From Tatumella punctata (GTDB taxonomy: Bacteria > Pseudomonadota > Gammaproteobacteria > Enterobacterales > Enterobacteriaceae), in the NCBI RefSeq assembly GCF_039523735.1, contig NZ_BAAAFW010000025.1, positions 120,788 to 184,787 of the forward strand: DNA of 64,000 nucleotides, read 5' to 3'. Below, piece after piece: positions 1 to 8,804 of the stretch (positions are counted from its first letter, which is position 1; each line of letters begins with the position of its first letter). The position numbers were made by a program, and so were the translations under genes. Under the pieces are notes generated by a model, which saw only the letters and a list, made by a program, of their open reading frames with translations, did no database searches and was not told where the DNA came from.

Positions 1-380
1 ATCAGGTACAACTGATGACCCTGCATGCCTCAAAAGGGCTGGAATTCCCTTATGTGTTTCTGGTGGGTATGGAAGAAGGGCTGTTACCCCATCAGAGCAG
101 CATTGATGAAAATAATATCGAAGAAGAACGGCGGCTGGCTTACGTGGGGATCACCCGTGCGCAAAAGGAACTGACATTTACCCTGTGCCGGGAGCGCCGG
201 CAATACGGGGAGCAAATCCGACCTGAACCCAGCCGTTTTCTGCTTGAGTTGCCACAGGATGATTTAGTCTGGGAAGGCGAACGTAAACCAGTCAGCAGCG
301 AACAACGGATGCTCAACAGCCAGAGCAGAGTTGCGGGTCTGCGGGCGATGCTGGAAAAATCTAAAAAGCAGGCGGACTGA
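1..380 (+). CDS. rep: ATP-dependent DNA helicase Rep, C-terminal fragment
   Basis: The reading frame is open from the window edge (codons start at position 3) and ends at TGA 378-380, so only the last ~125 residues are present. They match the C-terminal part of Rep, a 3'-5' superfamily 1 helicase that helps replication forks past protein roadblocks. Visible motifs are TLHASKGLEF (motif V), VGMEEGLLPH and EERRLAYVGITRAQKEL (motif VI), followed by the RPEPSRFLLELP tail typical of Rep rather than UvrD. A UvrD paralogue lies at 30.4 kb with the same motifs but a longer C-terminus. The gene converges with gppA across a 37-bp gap, as in E. coli. Confidence 0.96.
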   Translation, partial: QVQLMTLHASKGLEFPYVFLVGMEEGLLPHQSSIDENNIEEERRLAYVGITRAQKELTFTLCRERRQYGEQIRPEPSRFLLELPQDDLVWEGERKPVSSEQRMLNSQSRVAGLRAMLEKSKKQAD

Positions 381-417
381 AACTGACCGGCTGGCGCTGG
401 CTGGCCGGTAATCTGTT

Positions 418-1902
418 TCAGCCCAGGGTCAGCTGCCAGTGTACATAACTTTGATAATGACTTTCCTGCTCCAGAAATTCGGCCCGTAGTGGGTGCGCTT
501 CCAGCCAGCCGTCCGGCAGACTGAGATGCATGGCATCATCGTTTGCCTGCAGGCGTACCGCAGGCAGTGTGTCGTCGCGGCGTCTGCTGGAGAAAATAAT
601 CGCCAGCCGGAGCAGACGGCAAATTCGTTCGGCGAGTCGGGGGGGCAGGGCATTTTGCCGGGTCAGTAACGCCAGATCAATATTGCCTTGCTGGTTTTCT
701 AACAGGGAAGAAATCAGTTTCTTTTGGGCTGGTGTAAATCCGGGTAAATCGAGCGATTTCACCAGATAAGCCGCATGACGTGGGGCCTGACGGTGATCAA
801 CGCTCAGGCCAATTTCATGTATAGCACAGGCGCTGAGCAGTAATTCACGACATCGTGCATCGAGGTTCCAGCTGTGGCTGACCTGACGAAAAAAAGCATC
901 GGCCAGTTGCTGTACCCGGGCGGCCTGTTCTCTGTCGATGGAAAAACGCCGCTGAACATTGTGCAGTGTCCGGTTGCGAATGTCTTTATCGATAGGCAGG
1001 CTGAGCATGCCGTAGACCAGGCCTTCCCGTAATGCGCCTCCGGCCAGGGTCATACTGTCGATTTGCAGTTCACAGAACACCGCGATCAGAATGGATAAAC
1101 CACTCGGGAACACCAGCGCACGCTCCAGCGTCAGCCCCTCTATCTCCAGCTCTTCCAGTTTCCCGCACTGAATAGCCCGCTGCTTCAGTTGTTGCAATTT
1201 GCTGAGGGTAATCTGTTCGTCCATTCCCTGAGCAACCATGATTTCCTGCAATGCCTGCACGGTACCTGAAGCACCGACGCAAATTTCCCAGCCTTTTTGC
1301 CGGAGTACCGGACTGATGTGCCGGATATGCTCTCTGGCAGCCTGCTCTGCCTGTTCGAAATTTTCACGCGTCAGATAGCGGTCAGAAAAATAGCGTTCCA
1401 GCCAGGTGACACAGCCGATAGGCAAACTGAACAATGCGGTGGTGTCAGCGCCTGAACCGGTGACTAATTCGGTACTGCCGCCACCGATATCGACGACCAG
1501 ACGCTGATCAGAGCCGCCGGTCGTATGTGCCACACCCTGATAAATCAGACGGGCTTCTTCTTCACCGCTGATGACTTCGACAGGGTTGCCCAGGATACGC
1601 TGAGCTGCAGACAGAAACTGTTGCGCATTGGTTGCCAGCCGCAGGGTGGCAGTTGCGACAACGCGGATTTGGCTGGCCGGGATATCCTGCAGTTGCTCTG
1701 CAAATAAACGCAAACATTGCCAGCCTCTGGCCATAGCTTCATCAGATAAGTGGTTATTCTGATCCAGCCCGTTGGCCAGCCGCACTTTACGCTTAATACG
1801 TGCGACCGTCTGGATGCTTCCGGAGATTTCACGCACCACCAGCATATGAAAGCTGTTAGAACCTAAATCAATAGCAGCATAAAGTGATGATGCGTTCTGC
1901 AT
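418..1902 (-). CDS. gppA: Guanosine-5'-triphosphate,3'-diphosphate pyrophosphatase GppA
   Basis: A 494-residue protein, the length of E. coli GppA, which converts pppGpp to ppGpp and also hydrolyses polyphosphate. The N-terminal Ppx/GppA fold shows the actin-like ATPase motif AAIDLGSNSFHMLVV at residues ~9-23, VVDIGGGSTELVTG near 137-150 and SGEEEARLIYQG near 116-127. The C-terminal half is an HD-type helical domain. It lies 8 bp downstream of rhlB on the same strand, so the two are probably cotranscribed. Confidence 0.96.
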   Translation of the reverse strand: MQNASSLYAAIDLGSNSFHMLVVREISGSIQTVARIKRKVRLANGLDQNNHLSDEAMARGWQCLRLFAEQLQDIPASQIRVVATATLRLATNAQQFLSAAQRILGNPVEVISGEEEARLIYQGVAHTTGGSDQRLVVDIGGGSTELVTGSGADTTALFSLPIGCVTWLERYFSDRYLTRENFEQAEQAAREHIRHISPVLRQKGWEICVGASGTVQALQEIMVAQGMDEQITLSKLQQLKQRAIQCGKLEELEIEGLTLERALVFPSGLSILIAVFCELQIDSMTLAGGALREGLVYGMLSLPIDKDIRNRTLHNVQRRFSIDREQAARVQQLADAFFRQVSHSWNLDARCRELLLSACAIHEIGLSVDHRQAPRHAAYLVKSLDLPGFTPAQKKLISSLLENQQGNIDLALLTRQNALPPRLAERICRLLRLAIIFSSRRRDDTLPAVRLQANDDAMHLSLPDGWLEAHPLRAEFLEQESHYQSYVHWQLTLG

Positions 1903-1910
1903 AAGCGGGT

Positions 1911-3203
1911 TTAACCTGAACGTTTGCGGTTGTTATTGCGTGGAGGACCATTCCGACGGTTATTGTTATTATTACCCCTGCGGTTGTTATTCGCCGGACG
2001 ACGAGCCAGGCGCTTAGGTGCAGGTAAATCTGTCAATAACGCGTCACTGTTGTATTTACTGACCGGAATACTATGACCGATATACTCCTCAATGGCCGGT
2101 AAATTCAGCGCATATTCTTCGCAGGCCAGGCTGATAGAATGCCCGCTGGCACCTGCTCTCCCGGTCCGGCCAATACGGTGGACATAATCTTCACGGTCAT
2201 CAGGCAGGTCGTAGTTAAAGACATGCGTAACTTCCGGAATATGCAAACCACGGGCTGCAACGTCGGTTGCTACCAGGATATCCAGCTGTCCCCGGGTGAA
2301 ATCTTCCAGAATACGCAGCCGTTTTTTCTGCGGAACATCACCGGTTAATAAGCCTGCACGGTGCCCGTCAGCGGCCAGGTGGCCCCAGACATCTTCACAA
2401 CGGTGCTTGGTATTGGCAAAAATAATTGCACGGTCCGGCCATTCTTCTTCCACCAGCGATTGCAATAAACGCATCTTTTCTTCATTAGAAGGGTAGAAAA
2501 GCTCTTCTTTAATACGGTGGCCGGTTTTCTGTTCAGGCTCAACTTCGACATATTCTGCATTATTCATATATTCGAAGGCCAGTTCACGTACCCGCCATGA
2601 CAGGGTCGCGGAAAACAGCATGTTCAGGCGCTGGGATGCCGCAGGCATACGGCGGAACAACCAGCGAATATCTTTGATAAAGCCGAGGTCAAACATCCGG
2701 TCTGCTTCATCAAGTACCACTACCTGAATGGCACTGAGGTCGATATAATTTTGTTTGGTGTAGTCGATCAGACGACCGGTGGTTCCGATCAGAATGTCTA
2801 CACCCTGTTCCAGAACTTTCAGTTGTTTGTCATAGCCATCGCCGCCATAAGCCAGGCCGAGTCGCAACCCGGTGTTTTTGGCCAGAGGCTCGGCATCGGC
2901 ATGGATCTGAACCGCCAGTTCGCGGGTCGGAGCCATGATTAATGCGCGGGGCTGATTCACTTTGTGGCCTTCGGCAACAGGATGAGACAGCAGATAATGG
3001 AACGCTGACGTCAGGAACGCCATCGTTTTGCCCGTACCGGTTTGCGCCTGACCCGCGATATCATGCCCCGAAAGGGTATACGGCAGTGCTAATGCCTGAA
3101 TCGGTGTACAGTACTGAAATCCTTTATTATCAAGGGCTTCAATTACCTTAGGGTGCAGGGCGAAGTCGGAAAACTTCTTTTCTGTTAAGTGTGTTTTGCT
3201 CAT
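1911..3203 (-). CDS. rhlB: DEAD-box ATP-dependent RNA helicase RhlB
   Basis: A 430-residue DEAD-box helicase that, by family knowledge, unwinds structured RNA as part of the RNase E degradosome. Motifs in order: FQYCTPIQ (Q motif), AQTGTGKT (Walker A), PTRELA, VLDEADRMFDLGF (DEAD), FSATLS (SAT), ATDVAARGLH and HRIGRTGRAG. The C-terminus is low-complexity and rich in Arg, Asn and Gly (RRGNNNNNRRNG), like the RhlB tail. It is the first gene of the rhlB-gppA unit and is divergent from trxA. Confidence 0.97.
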   Translation of the reverse strand: MSKTHLTEKKFSDFALHPKVIEALDNKGFQYCTPIQALALPYTLSGHDIAGQAQTGTGKTMAFLTSAFHYLLSHPVAEGHKVNQPRALIMAPTRELAVQIHADAEPLAKNTGLRLGLAYGGDGYDKQLKVLEQGVDILIGTTGRLIDYTKQNYIDLSAIQVVVLDEADRMFDLGFIKDIRWLFRRMPAASQRLNMLFSATLSWRVRELAFEYMNNAEYVEVEPEQKTGHRIKEELFYPSNEEKMRLLQSLVEEEWPDRAIIFANTKHRCEDVWGHLAADGHRAGLLTGDVPQKKRLRILEDFTRGQLDILVATDVAARGLHIPEVTHVFNYDLPDDREDYVHRIGRTGRAGASGHSISLACEEYALNLPAIEEYIGHSIPVSKYNSDALLTDLPAPKRLARRPANNNRRGNNNNNRRNGPPRNNNRKRSG

Positions 3204-3320
3204 AGTGTGGTAGAATATCAGCTTAATGTCGCTTTACGAAAGCGTATCCAATGAAATAAAGTCAACTTACATTGATTCATTATACGCCAATTCGCCAGGC
3301 ATAATTTTGTGGAGCAAAAC

Positions 3321-3653
3321 ATGAGCAGCGATAAAATCGTTCACTTGACCGACGACAGTTTCGAAACCGACGTGCTGAAAGCAGACGGTGTGACACTGGT
3401 AGACTTCTGGGCTGAATGGTGCGGCCCTTGTAAAATGATCGCACCTATCCTCGATGAAGTTGCCGAAGAGTACCAGGGTAAACTGACCGTGGCGAAACTG
3501 AATATTGATGACAACCCGGGCACAGCGCCTAAGTATGGCATCCGTGGTATCCCGACTTTACTGTTATTTAAAGACGGTGAAGTGGCAGCCACCAAAGTGG
3601 GCGCACTATCTAAAGGCCAGTTAAAAGAGTTCCTGAACGCTAATCTGGGCTAA
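3321..3653 (+). CDS. trxA: Thioredoxin 1
   Basis: A 110-residue thioredoxin with the redox-active motif WAEWCGPCKM at residues ~29-38 and the cis-proline segment GIRGIPTLLLF. It reduces protein disulfides in the cytoplasm and recycles through thioredoxin reductase. The ATG at 3321 is chosen because GGAG lies at 3311-3314 at normal spacing and the N-terminus then matches E. coli TrxA. An upstream in-frame GTG at 3309 would add four residues and lacks its own ribosome binding site. Divergent from rhlB and followed by rho. Confidence 0.97.
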   Translation: MSSDKIVHLTDDSFETDVLKADGVTLVDFWAEWCGPCKMIAPILDEVAEEYQGKLTVAKLNIDDNPGTAPKYGIRGIPTLLLFKDGEVAATKVGALSKGQLKEFLNANLG

Positions 3654-3995
3654 GATATCAATCAGACGCCAGTGGTGGTTTATTTTTGTGCTATCACTGG
3701 ACGTCTGCATTTTGTCGTGCTAAGTTATTTGAACTGCATTACGCTCTTACCAGTAGTCAGAATCTAAAAGATTTCCTTTGTTAAGCCAGTCTGTATTTCT
3801 ATTAAGAACGGGTTAACAATCCGGTGGTTTACCACCACGTCGCACAAGGCCGTCTCGTCATAGTCTGTCGCTGTTTACTAACGACTCCGTTGTCGAGTTC
3901 AGAATTAATAATATTTCTATTTACAGGCATGGACTTTAGCCATACCACTCATGACAAACATTTCGAGTAACACCCCGAGTCAAGAACCCATCACT
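3654..3995 (+). promoter_or_regulatory. rho leader: rho leader region (no gene seen)
   Basis: These 342 bp separate trxA from the rho start codon. In E. coli the equivalent untranslated leader carries Rho-dependent attenuation, by which Rho limits its own synthesis. The sequence here has long stretches with few hairpins and many C residues, compatible with that role. I do not recognise a clear rhoL leader peptide. An in-frame ATG at 3951 would add 15 residues to Rho but is absent from the usual protein. Confidence 0.5.
3664..3718 (+). terminator. Possible terminator after trxA
   Basis: An imperfect stem pairs AGACGCCAGTG at 3664-3674 with CACTGGACGTCT (one bulge) and is followed by ATTTTG. 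The long loop and short U-run make it a weak intrinsic terminator candidate. Inference only. Confidence 0.35.
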
Positions 3996-5255
3996 ATGAA
4001 TCTTACCGAACTAAAAAACACGCCGGTGTCTGAGCTGATTACTCTCGGCGAAAAAATGGGGTTGGAAAACCTCGCGCGTATGCGCAAACAGGACATTATT
4101 TTCGCCATCCTTAAGCAGCATGCCAAAAGTGGCGAAGACATCTTTGGTGATGGTGTACTGGAAATATTACAGGATGGATTTGGTTTCCTCCGTTCTGCAG
4201 ACAGTTCTTACCTTGCCGGTCCTGATGATATTTATGTTTCGCCAAGCCAAATCCGCCGCTTTAACCTGCGGACAGGTGATACCATCGCCGGAAAAATTCG
4301 TCCGCCGAAAGAAGGCGAGCGTTATTTTGCGTTGCTGAAAGTTAACGAAGTTAACTATGACAAGCCGGAAAACGCCCGTAATAAAATTCTGTTCGAAAAC
4401 CTGACACCGCTGCACGCCAACAATCGCTTACGTATGGAGCGTGGTAACGGTTCTACTGAAGATATTACCGCCCGTGTGCTGGATCTGGCCTCGCCAATCG
4501 GTCGTGGTCAGCGCGGACTGATTGTTGCTCCGCCAAAAGCGGGTAAAACCATGCTGTTGCAGAATATCGCTCAGAGCCTGGCTTACAACTACCCTGATTG
4601 TGAGCTGATGGTGCTGCTGATTGATGAACGTCCGGAAGAAGTGACCGAGATGCAGCGTCTGGTGAAAGGTGAAGTCGTTGCTTCCACCTTTGATGAGCCG
4701 GCATCCCGCCACGTTCAGGTCGCAGAAATGGTGATCGAAAAGGCCAAGCGTCTGGTTGAACACAAAAAAGATGTCATTATCCTGCTGGACTCAATTACCC
4801 GTCTGGCCCGTGCCTATAACACCGTCGTACCTGCGTCCGGTAAAGTACTTACCGGCGGTGTTGATGCTAACGCCCTGCATCGTCCGAAGCGTTTCTTCGG
4901 GGCAGCACGTAATGTGGAAGAGGGCGGCAGCCTGACTATCATTGCGACTGCACTGGTAGATACCGGCTCTAAAATGGATGAAGTTATCTATGAAGAGTTC
5001 AAAGGTACCGGTAATATGGAATTACACCTGTCGCGTAAAATTGCTGAGAAGCGTGTGTTCCCTGCGATAGATTACAACCGTTCAGGTACCCGTAAAGAAG
5101 AACTGCTGACCACGCCGGAAGAGCTGCAGAAAATGTGGATCCTGCGTAAAATTATCCACCCGATGGGTGAGATTGATGCTATGGAGTTCCTGATCAACAA
5201 ACTGGCGATGACCAAAACAAACGAAGAATTCTTCGATATGATGAAACGCTCGTAG
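3996..5255 (+). CDS. rho: Transcription termination factor Rho
   Basis: A 419-residue hexameric RNA-dependent ATPase that terminates transcription at C-rich unstructured RNA. The start MNLTELKN at 3996 gives the exact E. coli length. The N-terminal RNA-binding (cold-shock-like) domain contains GFGFLRSADSSYL (residues ~61-73). The ATPase core shows GRGQRGLIVAPPKAGKTM (Walker A, ~169-186), LLIDERPEEV, the Q-loop/R-loop segment VLTGGVDANALHRPKRFFG and the Arg-finger region. Conservation is near total. The leader upstream suggests autoregulation. Confidence 0.98.
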   Translation: MNLTELKNTPVSELITLGEKMGLENLARMRKQDIIFAILKQHAKSGEDIFGDGVLEILQDGFGFLRSADSSYLAGPDDIYVSPSQIRRFNLRTGDTIAGKIRPPKEGERYFALLKVNEVNYDKPENARNKILFENLTPLHANNRLRMERGNGSTEDITARVLDLASPIGRGQRGLIVAPPKAGKTMLLQNIAQSLAYNYPDCELMVLLIDERPEEVTEMQRLVKGEVVASTFDEPASRHVQVAEMVIEKAKRLVEHKKDVIILLDSITRLARAYNTVVPASGKVLTGGVDANALHRPKRFFGAARNVEEGGSLTIIATALVDTGSKMDEVIYEEFKGTGNMELHLSRKIAEKRVFPAIDYNRSGTRKEELLTTPEELQKMWILRKIIHPMGEIDAMEFLINKLAMTKTNEEFFDMMKRS

Positions 5256-5290
5256 TCTGCAGCGACAACAATAAGAATTTTTTGAAAGTA

Positions 5291-5322
5291 CAAAAACGCC
5301 ACGTCTTTACGTGGCGTTTTTG
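5291..5322 (+). terminator. Intrinsic terminator after rho
   Basis: A 12-13 bp stem pairs CAAAAACGCCACG (5291-5303) with CGTGGCGTTTTTG (5310-5322) around a six-base loop, with a T-run on the 3' side. Canonical Rho-independent terminator, also plausible on the minus strand. Confidence 0.9.
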
Positions 5323-5375
5323 TTGATCAGGCTATAGCATTATCAGGAACAAAGGATTCTGTGAAGGAGTAACCT

Positions 5376-5432
5376 ATGCGGACTGTCGTATCAGCGCAGA
5401 ATGTCGCTGTCAGCACAGAACTCACTACCTGA
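5376..5432 (+). CDS. Possible 18-residue leader peptide upstream of wecA
   Basis: A short ORF (MRTVVSAQNVAVSTELTT) starts at ATG 5376 behind a strong AAGGAG at 5364-5369 with six bases of spacing. It ends 60 bp before the weakly served GTG start of wecA. The contrast between a strong SD here and a poor one at wecA suggests a leader peptide or translational coupling element. No known family is recognised; it could be chance. Confidence 0.3.
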   Translation: MRTVVSAQNVAVSTELTT

Positions 5433-5492
5433 ATCAGAGTAAAACTTCAGAGCATGATGGTGTAGTGAGTATTCTAACTGAGAGCGATTAAT

Positions 5493-6593
5493 GTGAATTT
5501 ACTCAATATGGGTACTGAACTGGGACTGACATTTCTTTTTTCGCTGTGCTTCTTGTTCTTTGCCCGAAAAATAGCAAAGAGAGTGGGTCTGGTTGATAAA
5601 CCTGATTACCGGAAGCGCCATCAGGGAGCTATCCCGCTGGTGGGCGGAATTTCGGTGTTTGCGGGGATCTGTTTTGCATTTTTGATCACCAGCAGCTATC
5701 AGCCCCACAGAGCGCTGTACCTGTTCTGCGCCGGGGTTCTGGTGCTGGTCGGTGCGCTGGATGACCGTTTTGATATCAGCGTGAAATTACGTGCGCTGGT
5801 ACAGGCGGTGATTGCCATTATCATGATGATCTGGGCCAACAATTCGCTGATCAGTTTTGGCGGTATTATCGGCCCGGTTGACTTAAATGTCGGGCCTTTC
5901 GGCTATGTACTGACCTTATTTGCTGTCTGGGCGGCGATTAATGCTTTCAATATGGTCGATGGCATTGACGGATTACTCGGCGGTTTATCGTCAGTCAGCT
6001 TCGGAGCGCTGGGGATCATCCTGTGTCTGAAAGGGCAATATAGTCTGGCGTTCTGGTGCTTTGCGATGATTGCCGCAACACTCCCCTATATTCTGCTTAA
6101 CCTCGGCCTGCTCGGCCGACGCTATAAAGTCTTTATGGGCGATGCCGGCAGTACCATGATTGGCTTTACGGTTATCTGGATCCTGCTGGCAACCACCCAG
6201 GGGGCCAGCCATGAGCTGCGTCCTGTGACGGCCCTGTGGATTATCGCAATTCCGCTGATGGATATGGTCGCGATTATGTACCGGCGGTTACATAAAGGGA
6301 TGAGCCCGTTTTCTGCCGATCGTCAGCATATCCATCATTTAATTATGCGTGCCGGTTTCAGCTCGCGTCAGGCCTTTGTATTAATTACGCTGGCGGCGGC
6401 CTTGCTGGCCGCTATCGGGGTGACGGGAGAGTATCTGCCGGTGATCCCCGAGTGGGGCATGATGCTGCTGTTCCTGCTGGCCTTTTCAGCGTATGGCTAT
6501 TGCCTGAAACATGCCTGGAGAGTGGCACGGTTACTCCGCAGGCTAAAACGTCGCTGGCATAACTTTCGCAGTGCCCGCGGGCATGGTATCTGA
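5493..6593 (+). CDS. wecA: Undecaprenyl-phosphate GlcNAc-1-phosphate transferase WecA
   Basis: A 366-residue polytopic inner-membrane enzyme that transfers GlcNAc-1-phosphate from UDP-GlcNAc to undecaprenyl phosphate, the first step of ECA (and many O-antigen) syntheses. Motifs seen: GALDDRFDIS, NAFNMVDGIDGL with its catalytic/metal Asp residues, VFMGDAGSTMIGF and the DRQHIHHLIMRAGF loop. About eleven hydrophobic segments are visible. The start is GTG at 5493, as in E. coli, because the overlapping ATG at 5491 is closed immediately by TGA. First gene of the ECA operon. Confidence 0.97.
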   Translation: MNLLNMGTELGLTFLFSLCFLFFARKIAKRVGLVDKPDYRKRHQGAIPLVGGISVFAGICFAFLITSSYQPHRALYLFCAGVLVLVGALDDRFDISVKLRALVQAVIAIIMMIWANNSLISFGGIIGPVDLNVGPFGYVLTLFAVWAAINAFNMVDGIDGLLGGLSSVSFGALGIILCLKGQYSLAFWCFAMIAATLPYILLNLGLLGRRYKVFMGDAGSTMIGFTVIWILLATTQGASHELRPVTALWIIAIPLMDMVAIMYRRLHKGMSPFSADRQHIHHLIMRAGFSSRQAFVLITLAAALLAAIGVTGEYLPVIPEWGMMLLFLLAFSAYGYCLKHAWRVARLLRRLKRRWHNFRSARGHGI

Positions 6594-6626
6594 CACCCGT
6601 TTTTATCGTTAAAAGGATATCCGGAG

Positions 6627-7625
6627 ATGGTTTCTTCCTCTGTGGAAAATGAGCTGAATATTCCACTGATTGCCAGCCGGTTGTGGCGCGGTAAAGTCTG
6701 GATTCTGGGACTGGCGCTGGCAGGTGCGCTGATTGCGCTGGCCTATGCCCGTCTGGCCAGCCAGGTATGGAGTGCGACTGCGACTGTCGACCGCCCTTCG
6801 GTCAGTCAGATAGCGAATTATTACAGCCTGCGTTTGTCGCTGGCAACGCTTGAAGACGAGAGTCTGCCTCCTCCGGCGGCGTCAATGGTAACAGACGAAG
6901 TCTATCAGCAATTTTTATTACAGTTATCTTCCCGGGACAGCCGGCGAGATTTCTGGCTACAGTCAGCGTATTTCCGTGACAAGCTGAAGGGGCATCAATC
7001 GCAGCGTGCGACAATACTGGACCAACTGATCGGTGATATCCGCTTTCAGCCCGCGGAACCGGCCCGCGGGACCCGGGATACTCTGGTACTGCGGGCAGAC
7101 AATGCGACATCTTCTGCGCAGCTACTGGACCAGTACGTGCAGTTTGCCAGTCAGCGTGCCGCGGCTCGTTTACGCAGTAATCTGCATGACGAGTGGAAGA
7201 TTGCATGGCAGTCTCATCAGACGGCACTGGCACGCCAGCAATGGGTGGCTGAAACCGTGTTTGCACAGCAACGTCGTCAGCTTGAACAGGCGATAACCCG
7301 TGCCGGAAACGGACAGAGCGTATCTGTCACCGGACCTGATTCACAGACTATGCCGCCTGTCAGTAAACAGGTCCTGGAGGGCTGGCTGGCTAATTTACTG
7401 GCGAGCGGACCTGCCTATGACAGGCAGTATTTACAGAGTAAAGCATTGCTGGAAAGTCTGGGGCCGGAACCTGTCGTATCTGACAATCTGCCCACCTGGT
7501 GCTACCTGCGCTCACCTGAACCTCCGGCCAGTCGCGACAGCCCGCGGTTAGTTTTACTGGTTGTGCTGTGGGGAATGACCGGTGCATTTGCAGGGGCGGT
7601 GATTGCTGTTTCCCGCCGCCGGTAG
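6627..7625 (+). CDS. wzzE: ECA polysaccharide chain-length modulator WzzE
   Basis: A 332-residue polysaccharide co-polymerase that sets the modal length of ECA chains made by WzyE. It has the Wzz layout: an N-terminal membrane helix at ~24-42, a long periplasmic domain with coiled-coil character (~200-250), and a second helix at ~307-327 ending in a basic SRRR tail. Recognisable family segments are SRDSRRDFWLQS and YLRSPEPPASRDSPR. It is more divergent and slightly shorter than E. coli WzzE (348). A GGATATCCGGAG ribosome site precedes the ATG. Confidence 0.93.
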   Translation: MVSSSVENELNIPLIASRLWRGKVWILGLALAGALIALAYARLASQVWSATATVDRPSVSQIANYYSLRLSLATLEDESLPPPAASMVTDEVYQQFLLQLSSRDSRRDFWLQSAYFRDKLKGHQSQRATILDQLIGDIRFQPAEPARGTRDTLVLRADNATSSAQLLDQYVQFASQRAAARLRSNLHDEWKIAWQSHQTALARQQWVAETVFAQQRRQLEQAITRAGNGQSVSVTGPDSQTMPPVSKQVLEGWLANLLASGPAYDRQYLQSKALLESLGPEPVVSDNLPTWCYLRSPEPPASRDSPRLVLLVVLWGMTGAFAGAVIAVSRRR

Positions 7626-7673
7626 CATGACGATAGCAGATAACACAGATTTTTGAATAATAAGGAAGCCAGC

Positions 7674-8804
7674 GTGAAAGTATTAACGGTATTTGGCACG
7701 CGCCCGGAAGCGATAAAAATGGCACCTCTGGTCAGTGCATTATCGGCGGATAATGAGATTGATGCCCGGCTCTGCGTCACTGCACAGCACCGCGAAATGC
7801 TGGACCAGGTGCTGAGACTTTTTAGCCTGAACCCGCAGTATGATCTGGACGTTATGCGTCCGGGTCAGGACCTTACCACCATAACCTGTCGTATACTGGC
7901 AGGTATGCAGCAGGTACTCACCGACTTTCGTCCTGATATTGTGCTGGTACATGGTGATACCACCACCACTATGGCTGTCAGCCTAGCAGCTTACTACCAG
8001 CGGATTGCCATCGGGCATATCGAAGCCGGTTTACGTACCGGAGATCTTTTTTCTCCCTGGCCTGAAGAAGGCAACCGTAAAGTGACCGGTCATCTGGCCA
8101 GATATCATTTTGCACCGACCCCCCGGGCACAACGCAACCTGCGACAGGAAAATATTCCTGCAGCAAATATCTTTGTGACCGGCAATACAGTCATTGATGC
8201 TTTATTGTGGGTCAGGGATAAAATTGAGCAGGACAGTGTCTTAGAACGGCAACTGTCGGCCTTATATCCGTTTCTGTCACCAGACCGGCCGATGATTCTG
8301 GTTACCGGACACCGGCGTGAAAGTTTCGGCGATGGCTTTGAACGGATTTGCAGTGCCCTTGCCGGACTGGCCATACAGTACCCGGATGTCCAGATAGTTT
8401 ATCCGGTACATCTTAATCCGAATGTCAGTACCCCGGTAAACCGGATCCTGCGCGGCATCAGTAATATTTATCTGATTGATCCGCAAGACTATCTGCCGTT
8501 TGTCTGGTTAATGAATAAAGCCAGGCTGATCCTGACGGACTCTGGCGGAATTCAGGAAGAAGCTCCGGCTCTGGGTATTCCGGTACTGGTGATGCGCGAT
8601 ACGACAGAGCGACCGGAAGCCGTGGATGCCGGAACGGTACGGTTAGTCGGTACTGATAGTGAGAAAATTATCACCGAAGTTTCACGGTTATTACAGGACC
8701 CTGATGCCTGGCGGCAAATGAGCCGTGCCCATAACCCTTATGGTAACGGTGATGCATGTCAGAAAATTATAAAAATATTAAAACAATACAGAGTGACGTT
8801 ATGA
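7674..8804 (+). CDS. wecB: UDP-N-acetylglucosamine 2-epimerase (non-hydrolysing)
   Basis: A 376-residue enzyme that interconverts UDP-GlcNAc and UDP-ManNAc for ECA. Signature segments are VFGTRPEAIKMAPL at the N-terminus, VCVTAQHREMLDQV-like sequence, VHGDTTTT, HIEAGLRTGD, VTGHRRESFG and LTDSGGIQEEAP. The GTG at 7674 is preferred because AAGGAAG at 7662-7668 sits at proper spacing and the resulting length equals E. coli WecB. An in-frame TTG at 7653 lacks this support. It overlaps wecC by ATGA. Confidence 0.97.
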   Translation: MKVLTVFGTRPEAIKMAPLVSALSADNEIDARLCVTAQHREMLDQVLRLFSLNPQYDLDVMRPGQDLTTITCRILAGMQQVLTDFRPDIVLVHGDTTTTMAVSLAAYYQRIAIGHIEAGLRTGDLFSPWPEEGNRKVTGHLARYHFAPTPRAQRNLRQENIPAANIFVTGNTVIDALLWVRDKIEQDSVLERQLSALYPFLSPDRPMILVTGHRRESFGDGFERICSALAGLAIQYPDVQIVYPVHLNPNVSTPVNRILRGISNIYLIDPQDYLPFVWLMNKARLILTDSGGIQEEAPALGIPVLVMRDTTERPEAVDAGTVRLVGTDSEKIITEVSRLLQDPDAWRQMSRAHNPYGNGDACQKIIKILKQYRVTL

